A stretch of 29,541 nucleotides of DNA from Basidiobolus ranarum (lineage: Eukaryota; Basidiobolomycota; Basidiobolomycetes; Basidiobolales), in contig JASJQH010000104.1 of the NCBI GenBank assembly GCA_040143965.1, forward strand, positions 1 through 29,541, given 5' to 3'. Of this stretch, positions 8,966-19,590 are shown in pieces. Both the position numbers and the translations under genes were made by a program. Each line of letters starts with the position of its first letter. Within the stretch, counting starts at the first letter, position 1. Under the pieces are notes generated by a model that was not told where the DNA came from, did no database searches, and saw only the letters and a list, made by a program, of their open reading frames with translations.

Positions 8966-10791
8966 ATGTTCCAATCTTCCCATGTGCCTCCAGAGGGACC
9001 AGTGACCGCGTGTATCATCGGGGTTGGAAATAGGTGATTATTGTGTCCTTACCTCCACTAGATATATACATCGTAGTAACCGAGCATTCTTCTATGTAAT
9101 AGGGGATCTTTGTATGCCAATTTCGCCCTTAAAAACCCACATCTCCTGAAAATTGTTGGCGTGGCATCTCCAACTGAATTTCGACGATTTAATCTAGCTA
9201 AGGTGATTTTTTTATTGACAATCATCATTGTTTATGCGAGCTCTTTTGTCTTATTCGATGGTTCATTTATAGCGACATAACATTTCTTCCGAACATATAT
9301 TTTCCAATTGGAAAGAGGTAAACCTCCGTTGACATAGGTGTATTGGATGAGTTCATGCTAACTTGTTTTGCATTGATAGCTTGCTGTGCAGCCGAGAATC
9401 GCTGATGCTGTGATCATTTCTAACCTAGATTCTTTGCATTATCATTCCGCACTAGGTAATTAGTTGTAGTATGTTGGTGCGTCTTTACCTATTTACTAAT
9501 GCGATTTATCAAGCTTTTATTGAGAGCGGATACCACATACTATTGGAGAATCCACCCTCACTTAATCTGGAAGAATGTTTTAAGGTTGCGAACGCAGCCA
9601 TCCAGCATAATGTAATTACCAATTCCTTTACCTTTCGAACTTCCCATCAGATCGATTAAATGCTTATGTTTAGGTCATATTTATGGTGGGTCATCCAGAG
9701 CGGTACAGTGCCTACAATCGAACTATGAAACGTATGATTGATTCGGGTGCAATCGGAGAGGTGATGAGTATTCAGCATATGGAGCCCATTGGTTTCCATC
9801 ATTTTCGACCCTCTTTCTCTCGCAATGGAGTGAACAAGAGAGATAAATCGTTATCACTGATGTCCAAGAATATCCACGACATTGATCTGATCTCCTGGTT
9901 CATGGGCACTAGATGTCGACGAGTCAGTTCTTTTGGAAATCTGTACAACGTCTATCGGAAGAAGAACTTTCAAATCCGAGCATCTGCCCGCTGTCGACAG
10001 TGTCCTCATGAGCAAGAGTGTTGTTATTCTGCGCAACAAATGTACCTGGATAATTCCCCTTGGCTTGATAGCAATCGAACTCCTCGTATTGTACATAGCC
10101 CTATTGAGGAAATCGAAAATCTCGTCGGTCCGTACGACTACAAGGATGTCGATGAAGCTGAGGATTCCTGCGATAACCAGGTAAGGTCCATGGATGTGTT
10201 GCATCGATGGCTCAAACACAGTGTGCTGACTTTTTTGTCTTTAGGTTATCAACATGGAATTCGATGGTGGCAAGACATGCAACTTCACCATGGTAGCCTG
10301 TACGGAGTCTATGTGCGAGCGCAAGACGAGAATATTTGGTACTTTGGGCGAGTTAGAAGCTGATGGCCAAGTGGTTCGTCACTTTGATTTCTTGACCCGT
10401 CGCAGTGAGATCATTCGACCAGAAAGAGATAATGAACACGAGGATGGCGTGACCAACAGTATGTTCTGTTATCCTAGAATCCATCAATCTGACTCTTCCT
10501 AACCCTTTTTTCTCTTTTAGATGGGGATTATGGAGTGATCCGGTTTTTTCTTGAGTGCGTAACCCTTTATGATACTCAGGGACGTGTCTTCTGTGAGCCT
10601 CAAGATGTCTTGGGTAAGTGTTGTCTGAACCATGGCTGTCTTATTCAATTTCTAAACATTTATTCGTTCCATTAGAGAACCATCTTTACGTGTTTGCTGC
10701 GGAGCATGCTCGCAATCATGGAACTGTCGTCAATATTGATGATTATCGTCGGGACTCAGTTGGAGATACTGATGATCTTATGGATATTTGA
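8966..10791 (+). CDS. Gfo/Idh/MocA-family NAD(P)-dependent oxidoreductase, atypical
   Basis: Nine exons (8966-9033, 9103-9202, 9273-9317, 9380-9455, 9514-9611, 9674-10180, 10245-10458, 10521-10613, 10676-10791) with introns of 58-70 nt join in frame to 438 residues. The N-terminal Rossmann motif is ACIIGVGNRG (residues about 16-25), followed by typical family blocks: RIADAVIISNLDSLHY, VIFMVGHPERYSAYNRTMKR, IDSGAIGEVMSIQHMEP and a KNIHDIDLI segment with His197 and Asp198. The usual EKP motif, whose Lys contacts cofactor and substrate in this family, reads ENPP (Asn109). A Cys cluster, CRQCPHEQECC (236-246), follows, as in the subgroup carrying a CxxC-type insertion. The substrate is unknown; relatives act on sugars, inositols or dihydrodiols. 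Loss of the Lys makes normal catalysis uncertain. A 24-bp duplication covers the stop codon. Confidence 0.93.
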
Positions 10792-10822
10792 TAGTTCAAT
10801 CTTGTGGATATTTGATAGTTCA
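10775..10822 (+). repeat. 24-bp tandem duplication spanning a stop codon
   Basis: Two 24-base units (10775-10798 and 10799-10822) differ at one position (ATCTTA versus ATCTTG, then a shared TGGATATTTGATAGTTCA). The first unit carries the TGA that ends the oxidoreductase, so the second lies wholly in the 3' untranslated region. It looks like a recent slippage or duplication event. Confidence 0.85.
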
Positions 10823-11265
10823 CTCCTCCACCTCCCTAAATGTCTCTGCAATCACTTGTACTTAAATCCCCAACCTCATTAATCCTTAGCATTCATCCTA
10901 ACTCCCTTTATATATTTCGATCACTTCCTTAACATTATCATAGACTTTACCTTATCTTTGCACCTCACTTGCATCCCTCTATAACTCACCTGCACTCACC
11001 TCCCATCAGTCAACCCTTAATGATTGAAATTCACCTGTAAAATAAACGCATCCAGAGATCTCAAGTACTAGCGAATATCAACACTTGTTTAACGATCACA
11101 TCGTCTGGACGTCGATATCACTGACGAACATTCCATTCAAAAAAGGTGGCTTCACATTGAAAAGTAAACAACCACATGAGGAGATGTAGTAGAGAAAGGA
11201 AGATTCTATTACGGTTATTATAGTTGACTCTTACTGGATCCTCAACGACGTTCATACTAGAATCC
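10792..11265. other. Intergenic spacer after the oxidoreductase
   Basis: Contains the oxidoreductase 3' region, with an AATAAA at 11041-11046, and sequence upstream of the disrupted gene. A minus-strand frame beginning at 11315 runs into this spacer but has no convincing continuation. Nothing else is recognisable. Confidence 0.4.
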
Positions 11266-12519
11266 ATGGAAGCCGATTCCATTTCGACTGAAGATTCGGC
11301 TTTAGTGGATCCCATTTCGTTATATGGAAAGTATTTTTATGCAAGTATATATATATCGCACCATACACATTGGGCAGACTGGAAGGGTATACCAAATACC
11401 CAAGTCACGTTGACGGTACTCGATCAAAGAAGTATCTAAACAGGGCTTGGTATGAAACTAATGATTACTTCTCATTGAAAGGAAAAAAATTACCATCCAA
11501 CTCGTCACTAGGAATCTTTTTTCCACCTAATTTAGCCGATGATCAAGATTACTCACTGTTTTAGGAGCCAAAATGATCTACTTGTTGTATCACCCTGATG
11601 TATCAAGTTTGATAGAATCGCAAGAAACCAATGGTTGTTTGTTCATTCCAGTGATTTGAAGAAACCTGATTTGGGTGGAATTTTTCAACGCTTGGGACAT
11701 TGACAGTAGGTATAAATATGAATCTAAAGTCTTCCTAGAAGTCATAAAATCAACTCATAATTTTTATACCATGTCTGAAGAAATCTCTCCTAATTCTGAG
11801 AAGCAATTATTCGGTTTCTTGGACTGGCTTAACACCATATCTCCCCAAGTGGTATTGGATCAAGAGGGCCGTAGACGTTTGACTGTACATTTTGGTGTCA
11901 AAGAGTATGATCCCGAGACCGACCGAGTAATCTTTGATGTAAAAGGAGCCGTAAAGCAACGTTTCTACCGCAATGGATACTTCCAAACTCCTCGAATCTC
12001 CGAAATATTGTCCCAGGAAATGTCACTTACCTCCAGTCCAACTTTCATGAATATTGAACCGTGTGAGGGTGGCGTGTGTGGGAAAGAGGGAGTATGGAAG
12101 TTCACATATAACGTAGAGAAAGGGGAATATGACGATGAAAGGTGGATAATTCCGGTCAGCTTTGAGTGTCAGCTTCAATTCCTCACCAACTCTGTGGTCA
12201 AAGAAGATCTATCGTTCGAATTAACCAAATGGTTTAAAAGATTGGTGCCATGGTTCTCTACAGAGACTCGTTCAGGAGATGCACATTATCAACTTTTAGC
12301 AGTCTAATGAATGATCCATCCGTACTTGTAAATTTCACTTCAGGTGATGTTCATGTCCATAATTGTAAAAATTTGGTAGGCTCTTTGTTGGGAAATTATC
12401 GTTCACTTGAATTGTACATTGATGGTTCCTATAACTTCTTACCAAACCTTATTGTATTCAACATAATAAACTCAATATCTCGATTTATTTGTTATCCATC
12501 GACTAGTCATGCCAATTAG
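11266..12519 (+). pseudogene. Probable disrupted gene of unknown family
   Basis: Several protein-like segments on one strand follow each other but do not form one frame. Segment A starts at ATG 11266, crosses a likely 47-nt intron (11331-11377) and reads through GYTKYPSHVDGTRSKKYLNR to a TAG at 11562-11564. Segment B (11573-11656, frame 2) ends in TGA; in the same frame after that stop, segment C (about 11660-12307) is a 200-codon open stretch rich in aromatic and charged residues, including LTVHFGVKEYDPETDRVIFD. Its TAA at 12305-12307 overlaps an ATG (12307) that opens segment D (to 12519) in another frame, containing GDVHVHNCKNLVGSLLGNYR. No GT-AG pair that I can see joins A-B, B-C or C-D in frame. 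Either this is a decayed gene, or there are sequencing indels, or it is two small genes with unusual splicing. I do not recognise the family. Confidence 0.5.
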
Positions 12520-12864
12520 CGACGGTCTGACTGCCCGATTCCAAATAAGACTAATCTGATCATCCACTGTCATCCATTAACTAATATGTACAATCTGACA
12601 TGGAAGTGACATACTGATTACTTCTCCTAGTCATAAGACCTCCAAATAGGCGCAAGTGTGTTTAACAATGGTTCAATAAGATTGCTAAAATCAATTTACT
12701 AAATGATAGATGGAATCTCTTAGTATTCAACCACGAAATTTCATGTACTCAGAGGAGAGTATAGGTGATCGAATGAGGTATGATTCTTCAACACATATAT
12801 ACATAGAGTGAGGCTTGGGGATGGGGATGGGCGGGAATAGATTATACAAGATTGTTGGTGATCC
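12520..12864. other. Convergent intergenic spacer
   Basis: Lies between the disrupted plus-strand gene and the minus-strand ING gene and should hold both 3' ends. AT-rich with no recognisable gene or structured element. Confidence 0.4.
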
Positions 12865-13982
12865 TTAGCGTCTTTGCTTCTTCATCTTCACCTGACATTC
12901 TTTACAATACCAAGCACCTTTAGGTGGATCTTTTAAACCAACACATTGATAATGAAACCATTCCAATTCACACTAAATAAATCCAATAAAATCCATTAAT
13001 CCATGAAATGAATTCGGTTTGTTAATAAATTCTTATACTTACATTATCATTATCACAAGCAATCATTTCACCAAACGATATCTGATTACAATAACAATAA
13101 GTAGGTTCATTCGGATCAATTCCAATTTCATGATTTCTATATTCAACATTAGTTTATCATATTTTAGAAATCTACAAAAAAAAATGGATTTCTTTACCGT
13201 TTAGTCACTTGCTCCAAAGGTTCTTCAATATCTTTCTTAGTATGTCGTGAGCTGGTGGAATTTTGTTGTGGTACTCTTGAAGGGGCTACATTTCCTTAAA
13301 TCAATGATAGGTGGGCTTGATGTCGATATGATAAAATAGAATTCTATTGAAAGGAGATTAACTCTACCTTTCTTATTTTCTTTTCGTTCGTGAGAGATAT
13401 CTTGGTTGGTTTCCTTAAGATTTTTATCACCACTAAGTACCTCCTGAAATCCAAGAAAATGATACTCCAAACGGTTCACATGACGGTCGACCTTTATAGT
13501 TTGTCAGTAGTTTTCAACCAAAATAGAAAATATCCAAAAATAAAAGAAAAAAAGATAAATCTAACAAATACCGTATCAGCAAGTTTCACAGCAAGGTTCA
13601 ATTTTTTCACTTCTTGTTTGGTATTTTCAGTAATACTTTGGTTTAATACTTTTAAACTAGAAATTCTTTCTTCTGTACTTTTCCTTTTATCTATCGTATT
13701 TAGAAAACCATCTAAAATACTTTCATACGTGTTATTGGTTTCTATTGTAAAAGGTTTTTATCAGTTTTAAACACGTTTTGAGAAAGTTTTGAAAGGAAAA
13801 ACTTACCGATAAAAGAACCTGCCACTTCTTTCCATAACGTGGAATTCCTTTGAAGTTCAGAGGGAAGTGAATCTAACGCTTGAAAATAATACAAATAATC
13901 GGTTCATTATTCACTCGTTTGAGTTGTAAAGAAAACGGGGGTTTCCGTGCTTACTATCGAAATAATCTTCTAGGTGATCCAT
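12865..13982 (-). CDS. ING-family PHD-finger histone reader
   Basis: Seven exons on the minus strand (13982-13955, 13878-13807, 13741-13572, 13491-13368, 13294-13198, 13136-13043, 12972-12865), introns 61-80 nt, encode 230 residues. The N-terminal half is the ING helical domain, from [20 protein letters not shown] through [13 protein letters not shown], which dimerises or docks to a histone acetyltransferase or deacetylase complex. A Ser/Lys-rich linker follows. The C-terminal PHD finger keeps all C4HC3 zinc ligands (Cys178, Cys180, Cys191, Cys196, His202, Cys205, Cys218, Cys221), the last intron falling just before Cys196, and the aromatic cage that reads H3K4me3 (Tyr177, Met188, Trp200). 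It ends with the basic tail KMKKQRR, like the polybasic region of ING2. Closest in size and layout to Yng2/Yng1 and Png1-type NuA4 or NuA3 subunits, rather than the longer Pho23. Confidence 0.95.
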
Positions 13983-14364
13983 ACGTGAACAAGTGAGAAG
14001 GGATCTTACTGTGTGCTACGTGCTACCTTCTGTATCTTATCTGAACATTAGAGCCTATAGCTAATCATAACCAATTATTATTCGCTTGGACCTGATTTTC
14101 ATTGAAATGATCGATCAATTCATCGATACTCTGATTTGTCTAAGAATTTCTATCTATATATATATCACACGTAAATCAAGTCTAGTTTATTTTTTTCTTG
14201 ATCAAAACTAAACTAAAACCCAATATTTACTAAATTGAAATGAAATGAAATGAAAATTTCCACTAATCCACCAAGATAAAAGTGAGTGTTAAAGAAGCGT
14301 ACTAGATACGTACTAGAGAGTATAGAATAATTATGAAGATTGAAAGTGTAGATTACGTGCTATC
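13983..14364. other. Promoter region of the ING gene
   Basis: A 382-base AT-rich spacer between two minus-strand genes: the MAPKK ends at 14365 and the ING protein starts at 13982. It contains short ATGAA repeats near 14240-14260 and a TATATATA run near 14155. No gene is visible. Confidence 0.45.
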
Positions 14365-15862
14365 TCATGAACCAATAGATTGAACCCATTTTTCAATGTC
14401 AATCTTCTCGTTTTGTGTTCGAAGAACGTATGGATGTGACTATATGATGGAAATACATGTTAATACCTTCTGGGGAAACGGTAGGGGTTATTCACTTACC
14501 ATCAGTTCTTTGGGTGTGGGTCTTTTTGCTGGGTCCTTCACCAGGCTAAGATAAAATGTTACCACTTGCTTCAGAGAAAATCATGATCATTAAAAGACAA
14601 ACCATATTTGTATCAAGTGATCAAAATCAGATGGGAACTGTCCTGCGGGTAAGGATGGCATCTCTTCGTGAACAATGAATTCAAGTAACTCGAAAACCGA
14701 TAGTGGCTTCCCTTCTTGTGGAAATGGGAAACGACCAAGGGCAAGCTCAAGTAGTGATATTCCCAAGCTCCATACATCCGATTTGACAGTATAAGTAGCA
14801 CCTGAAATTCGTTCAGGCTATATCGATCATAACATTACTTAGATCCTACAATTCAAACCGAACTCAACAGTAAAGTCTACTAACCGACATGTATTGACTA
14901 GTACCAACAAATGTTTTGGCAATCGAATCTACAAGAATTCCTGATACTCCAAAGTCACAGATTTTCACTAGTCCCGCGGAATTTATTAGGATATTCGACG
15001 GCTTGACATCTAAACAACTCCCTTGAGTACTTGGTTCTTATTTCCTTTAAACATACACATAAATCATTACCTCTGTGTATAATACGGTGGTTATCGTAGA
15101 GATAGGTAAGGCCATCTAAAACCTAGAAGCAATGATTCAGTTCGAGTTTTCATCATATGAAGGGTGGTATGTATTAAATACTCACCGCATGAGTGATCTT
15201 TCCAAGGACGGGTTCAGGAATGGGCCCTGTTTTTTTGTATAGATAGTCGAGCGATCTATAGAAGATAAATGCAGAGTGAATAAAATAAGAAACCAAGTCA
15301 AATTGGTCCAAGAGCAATTACATACCCCATATCCATGTACTCCATACAAATGGAGAATTTCATATCATTTTCATGCATAAAAGCACCATAGAAAGATACA
15401 ATATGAGGGGAATTACAATCGTGCATGATTTGAAGCTCTCTAATAATCTGTTTTCTGACAGCCGCTTTTGCCTCTACGTGTACAATCTAGGAAAACGGAA
15501 ATATACGGACATAAAATCAATATCAGATTAGAAAGTAACAATGCAAGATTATCACCTACCTTTCTAGCCATTATCGTCTTGGTAGGAACGTGGAGAACTT
15601 TAGATACAGTCCCACCATTGCCTGAACCAAGTTCATGGATGGTTTGCAAATCTTCACGCCGTAAATCTAGTTTGAACTCTAAGCCAACCTCTAGATTGGA
15701 AAGTTGGTCGTAAAGAACTCCACTCCCAATACCAGACATATCTGCACTATAACGATTTCCCTGCTGTGTTATCGTACCATGAACTACTGGGGAATTCGTG
15801 AGTTCCAAATTCTTGAAATTACGCTTCTTACGGATATTTCTGGGCGTTGCAAAAGCACACAT
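14365..15862 (-). CDS. MAP kinase kinase, Ste7/Byr1/Fuz7 type
   Basis: Eight exons on the minus strand (15862-15560, 15486-15326, 15255-15186, 15122-15071, 15009-14885, 14817-14603, 14545-14500, 14439-14365), introns 57-73 nt, encode 348 residues. All kinase elements are intact: glycine loop [13 protein letters not shown] (about 77-89), ATP-binding Lys101 (MARK), HRDVKPSN (194-201), DFG (214-216) and DVWSLG (251-256). The activation loop has the MAPKK pattern S-x-A-x-T (Ser224, Thr228) followed by [13 protein letters not shown], so activation by a MAPKKK through dual phosphorylation is expected. The N-terminus carries a basic-then-hydrophobic docking site, [11 protein letters not shown] (11-21), for its MAPK. 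Length and the GTSQYMSPE signature place it with the pheromone/invasive-growth MAPKKs rather than the longer Pbs2 or Mkk1/2. It sits in a run of minus-strand genes with its own upstream spacer. Confidence 0.95.
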
Positions 15863-16698
15863 GATGACTCTTTTTTAAAATGAATGGTGCCTCTCGACTA
15901 AAAGAGATGATATAAAATACAATACAAAACCTCCAGAAATAGGGAGGAGACAATTAGGTTAAGAGAGTTAGGATACTCGAGGTAGATGAAGTTTAGCAAC
16001 AGGAACGATGGGCGAAAGGTATGAGGTGAAAATATATCTATATGTATATATAAATATATTAAGTAATACAATAAAATCGTAGGTAAGTGTGTGTACCTGT
16101 GTCAAGCTGAGGAGAGCAAAAGTAAGTTATTCTGATCCAGTATAGTGCGATTATTTCATCATACGTAGATAAACAGTTAGTGCAGGAAAATTGGGATATT
16201 CTATCATGATACTAACCCTAAGATATCATTGGCCTTGACGTAACACCTCCCCCTACCTCAGTGTACAATCTCAAAACGTAATTTGATCAAAAGAGGGGCT
16301 GAGGTTGTCATTTTTCAGATAGCTTGGTTGGCTGATACTCCCACTGATACAGTACTGATACTCAAGAGATCCTCGGTTTTGAACTCTTGACCCTTGAATT
16401 GACTAGTTTACTATTATGGCTTGGTTGACTCGAGACAGCTTATTTTAGCATTAGTTAATTAGCAATGTGTAGAGCACAAGATGCACTGAGAATTTATCCT
16501 TTGTTACACAGCACTGGTAATCTCTTTCATATATTATGTGGTGCGTATACCTAGAGCTTTATAGGTCTTCTTCCTCATAATATTTACACTAATAACTGCA
16601 CGTACAAATAGACACCGCTTGTTTGAGACATTTATTTACTTCATAATATACATTTGACCTGATTGATATTTGGCGATTACTTTGAACCGTCACTCATA
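15863..16698. other. Promoter region of the MAPKK gene
   Basis: An 836-base spacer between the minus-strand Fic1-like gene (which ends at 16699) and the MAPKK start. It contains a TATATATA-rich stretch near 16040-16060 and one AACCCTAA octamer at 16214-16221, about 350 bases upstream of the MAPKK start codon. No gene recognised. Confidence 0.45.
16214..16221 (+). promoter_or_regulatory. AACCCTAA (telo-box-like) octamer
   Basis: Exact octamer upstream of the MAPKK gene, one of four intergenic copies in this window. A possible binding site for telomere-repeat-type Myb factors; inferred from the motif only. Confidence 0.3.
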
Positions 16699-18353
16699 TT
16701 ACCGACAATTTGTGGGTGACTCTACTCCATGTGGAAGGTATCTTTCATCAAAGTAACCCGGCTCTGAGTACATATGAGGCGACATCATAAATGGTGGACT
16801 GGCTGGATATTCTACCCCAGGTGCTAGTGGTGGAAAAGGGCTGCTAGGCATATGAGTGAAGCCCCAGGATTCACAAGGTGATGGAAAGCCTCGGAAAAGA
16901 GGTGACTGTACGATACGTAGCCGTTAGAAATCAATTGGTACTAAATTCAGTAAATATGATGTGTAAATACCTCTGGTAAGTAAGAAAAAGATTGACGTTG
17001 TCCCAAAGGAGATGGAGTGGTTTCAAAGGCAAGCTATGTAATTTTCATCATGTAATTAGAAAATGACAGAGTTATTAAGATTTTATGAACTGTACTTACG
17101 TTAGAAGATGAAGGAGTTGACATTTCTCTTCTCGGTAACTTTTGTTCATAAATATATTCAATAAATTTAGGTTTTCACAAAAAGTAAATTATGCAAAAGA
17201 CATACCTCTGGTGTCGAGTTAGCCCTTCTTGGACCAATAAGTCTAGATCTTCGTCTATCTGTTACGGACGGAACGGGTGAATTTTGTCTTGGAGCCTCTG
17301 GTTTAGGACTGGACCAGTCATCTATCCTTTTAGTGGGTTTGTCCAGTGAATTCTCCGGAAAACTTTTAATAGGCACGCTAGACTTTGGAGGAGAATAGAA
17401 ATGACTGTTAAGTATAATCGGTTCGGAGTTACGGTGTACAAAGCTATGCATTTCGCTAACTCGGGGGTGACGAGGATGTTTCTCATAAAGTGAGGAATTC
17501 GAATTAGCATAAAAGTTTTGTATATTCTCGTGTTTAATGGTGTGAGGAGTATGACTGCTTCGCTGTGTATTCCCAATTTCACTCCGTATCGTCCCAAGGG
17601 GAACCTCAGAATCAGGAAGCTTCGACATCTCTTTAGGAGGTTCCTTTTCCGAAACAGTTTCAGATTCCATGTTTTGACTGGTGTTCTCGAGAGGTGGAAG
17701 AGCATCTTCTGATTCTTTCATTTGATAGAGAATCTCTTTAGGGGTCAAAGTGATTCTATGAACGGCTGGCTTGGGCAGATTCGGTGGTTTGGGGGCATTG
17801 TTCTGCAAGATATAAAAAAGGTTATTGGAGGTTGACTTTCAGTATTATATCAATATCTTGAACTTACTCCTGGATGAAAGGTAAACTCAAAATAAATATC
17901 GCCAGCAGGTAGTCCCTGCGAGGTCAATCCAAACCATCCTATCAATTACGACAATGAGTTGGGTGTGTCAAAATTCGGTTACCGAAGAAACTTACCATCC
18001 CACTGATAGCTCTGTAGCACTGGCGAGAAATCAATAGTGCGCTGACCGATCAATGAGCTATCGCGTAGGTTCTGATCCAAACATTGTACCCTTAAGACGG
18101 TATCCTCCTCGAACACATCAAATTTGAAGACATCCTCCCAACAAGGCTTTTGCCCACCATTTTTGTCCGCTTTAGTGCGTTGATTACGAACACCGTATTC
18201 GACAAGGATATAGGGATCCTGCTTGCCTATCTTCTGAACCACGCGCAAGCCTCGACCTTGACATGGTTTTATTTCCAACACACCTAAATGCTTTTTGGGT
18301 TTTCTCTTCCCTTTGTGCATTAACATAAAGAGGGGGGGTACTTGTGTCGACAT
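16699..18353 (-). CDS. C2-domain cytokinesis protein, Inn1/Fic1-like
   Basis: Six exons on the minus strand (18353-17996, 17938-17868, 17802-17206, 17138-17100, 17033-16971, 16905-16699) encode 444 residues. The N-terminal C2 domain (about 26-145) begins GVLEIKPCQGRGLRVVQK and holds the KQDPYILVEYG and GGQKPCWEDVFKFDV blocks characteristic of the fungal Inn1/Fic1 and ingression-protein group. The rest is disordered and rich in Pro, Ser and basic residues, with many PxxP-type motifs (KPPNLPKP, PKPEAPRQ, FPPLAPG) that in Inn1 and Fic1 bind SH3 domains of F-BAR proteins at the division site. The role by family is coupling the actomyosin ring to septum and membrane ingression. The ATG at 18353 is used; the open frame extends a few codons further upstream only through a TTG. 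The intron after exon 3 has a weak AAAAG acceptor; retaining it would truncate the tail. Confidence 0.9.
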
Positions 18354-19590
18354 TGTGGAGCCTAGCAAGTAAAGAGAGTGTAAAAAGTGATCATCGACAG
18401 GCGGGAACCAGTGTAGTTATAAGACTTAGGAAAAGGAAAACCCGAATTAGGAAGCATACACAAATGAATTGTGTATATGCATAAATGGTTTGTATATACT
18501 ACAATGGCAATGATCTTGAGACAAAACTATATCGATCCCCATTCACATCGCTACTGAACCACAAAATCCACGCGCGCCATCAGCTATTTGGCTGTAACTA
18601 GGATTAAGTAACAAAGCGATTTCCAAGTAGAGAATGAGAGGCGTAAATATAGCACTCAATGAAGACGAAGTTAAAACCTCGAAATCGCGATCAAAACCGG
18701 ACAAAAATAAACAGATGATTGGTTTGATGGCTGGTGATTGGCTTATTCGGACTAATCATGTTAATTTAATCTCGTAGTCAACAAACGAGATCGATTCAAG
18801 CTACTACTCGTATTGCTACTCGTCAGCCTTTGCTTACACTTGAATGATTAGACTTCTTTAAGAATTCGCGATGTATTTCGCGGTGTTTCGTATTTCGTGA
18901 TCTGCTTTCCCTAATAATAGTTTGGAGTTTTTAATTAGCGCTTTTATTTTATGACTGAGTAAACTTTTGTCAATCAAAAACTTAACCACGAGTATCCAAT
19001 GATTACTTTGAGTAGATGTGAATTCAATCAAAATATACCATTATGAGATAACCCTCCCAACATCGATACCCTTTCACCCTCCCCTCTTCTTAATCTGTGC
19101 GTCTAATATGACTCTCTGACTACCATTATTCACTCTTCCCTTTTGTTGATGGTTTGATACTGACTAACGAGAAAGAATTCACTACCAAAGATATCGATCT
19201 GACAGTGTATTAAAGAATATCGTTAATATCGAGATAGATTCTTCAAAAAGAATGTTTAATCTATCTATATATATATGATGTCCTATTTTCGAGTTGTTTC
19301 ACTTATAAACACTTTCTCTACCTTTTTCGCAATAAAAACTAGCATATATAAGGTTTCTCAATACTCATCAATGTTTGATAAAGTGGAATGTTCTATTATC
19401 AATCCTTTAACAAGTATATTATCTACAATATTGGTATAATAAAGTAAAATCGCAGTGTTTCACTGAACAACAAGGAAATCATATGTAAAAAAGAATTTGC
19501 TCAAGGCGGTGGAAAGTGGAAATAAACAGTAATAGCAACATAAATAGTAATCCCCTTGAAAGTGATCGGATGTAGATTGAATGAGTCAGT
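18354..19590. other. Promoter region of the Fic1-like gene
   Basis: A 1.2-kb AT-rich spacer between two minus-strand genes: the Osh3-like gene ends at 19591 and the Fic1-like gene starts at 18353. It holds several TATATA runs (about 19265-19280) but no supportable gene, tRNA or repeat family. Confidence 0.45.

Noticed and set aside
9854-10219. Minus-strand frame of 121 codons inside the oxidoreductase
   Set aside because: It is the antisense shadow of exon 6 of the oxidoreductase, which has strong family conservation.
11118-11315. Minus-strand frame starting MGSTKAESSVEMESASM with a GTAAGAG donor after the first 27 codons
   Set aside because: Antisense to the start of the disrupted gene. 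Splicing to later acceptors gives only a few more residues before a stop, so it looks like the shadow of the acidic plus-strand frame.
14155-14170. TATATATA runs as TATA boxes
   Set aside because: Such runs are frequent in all spacers here and cannot be assigned to a start site without transcript data.
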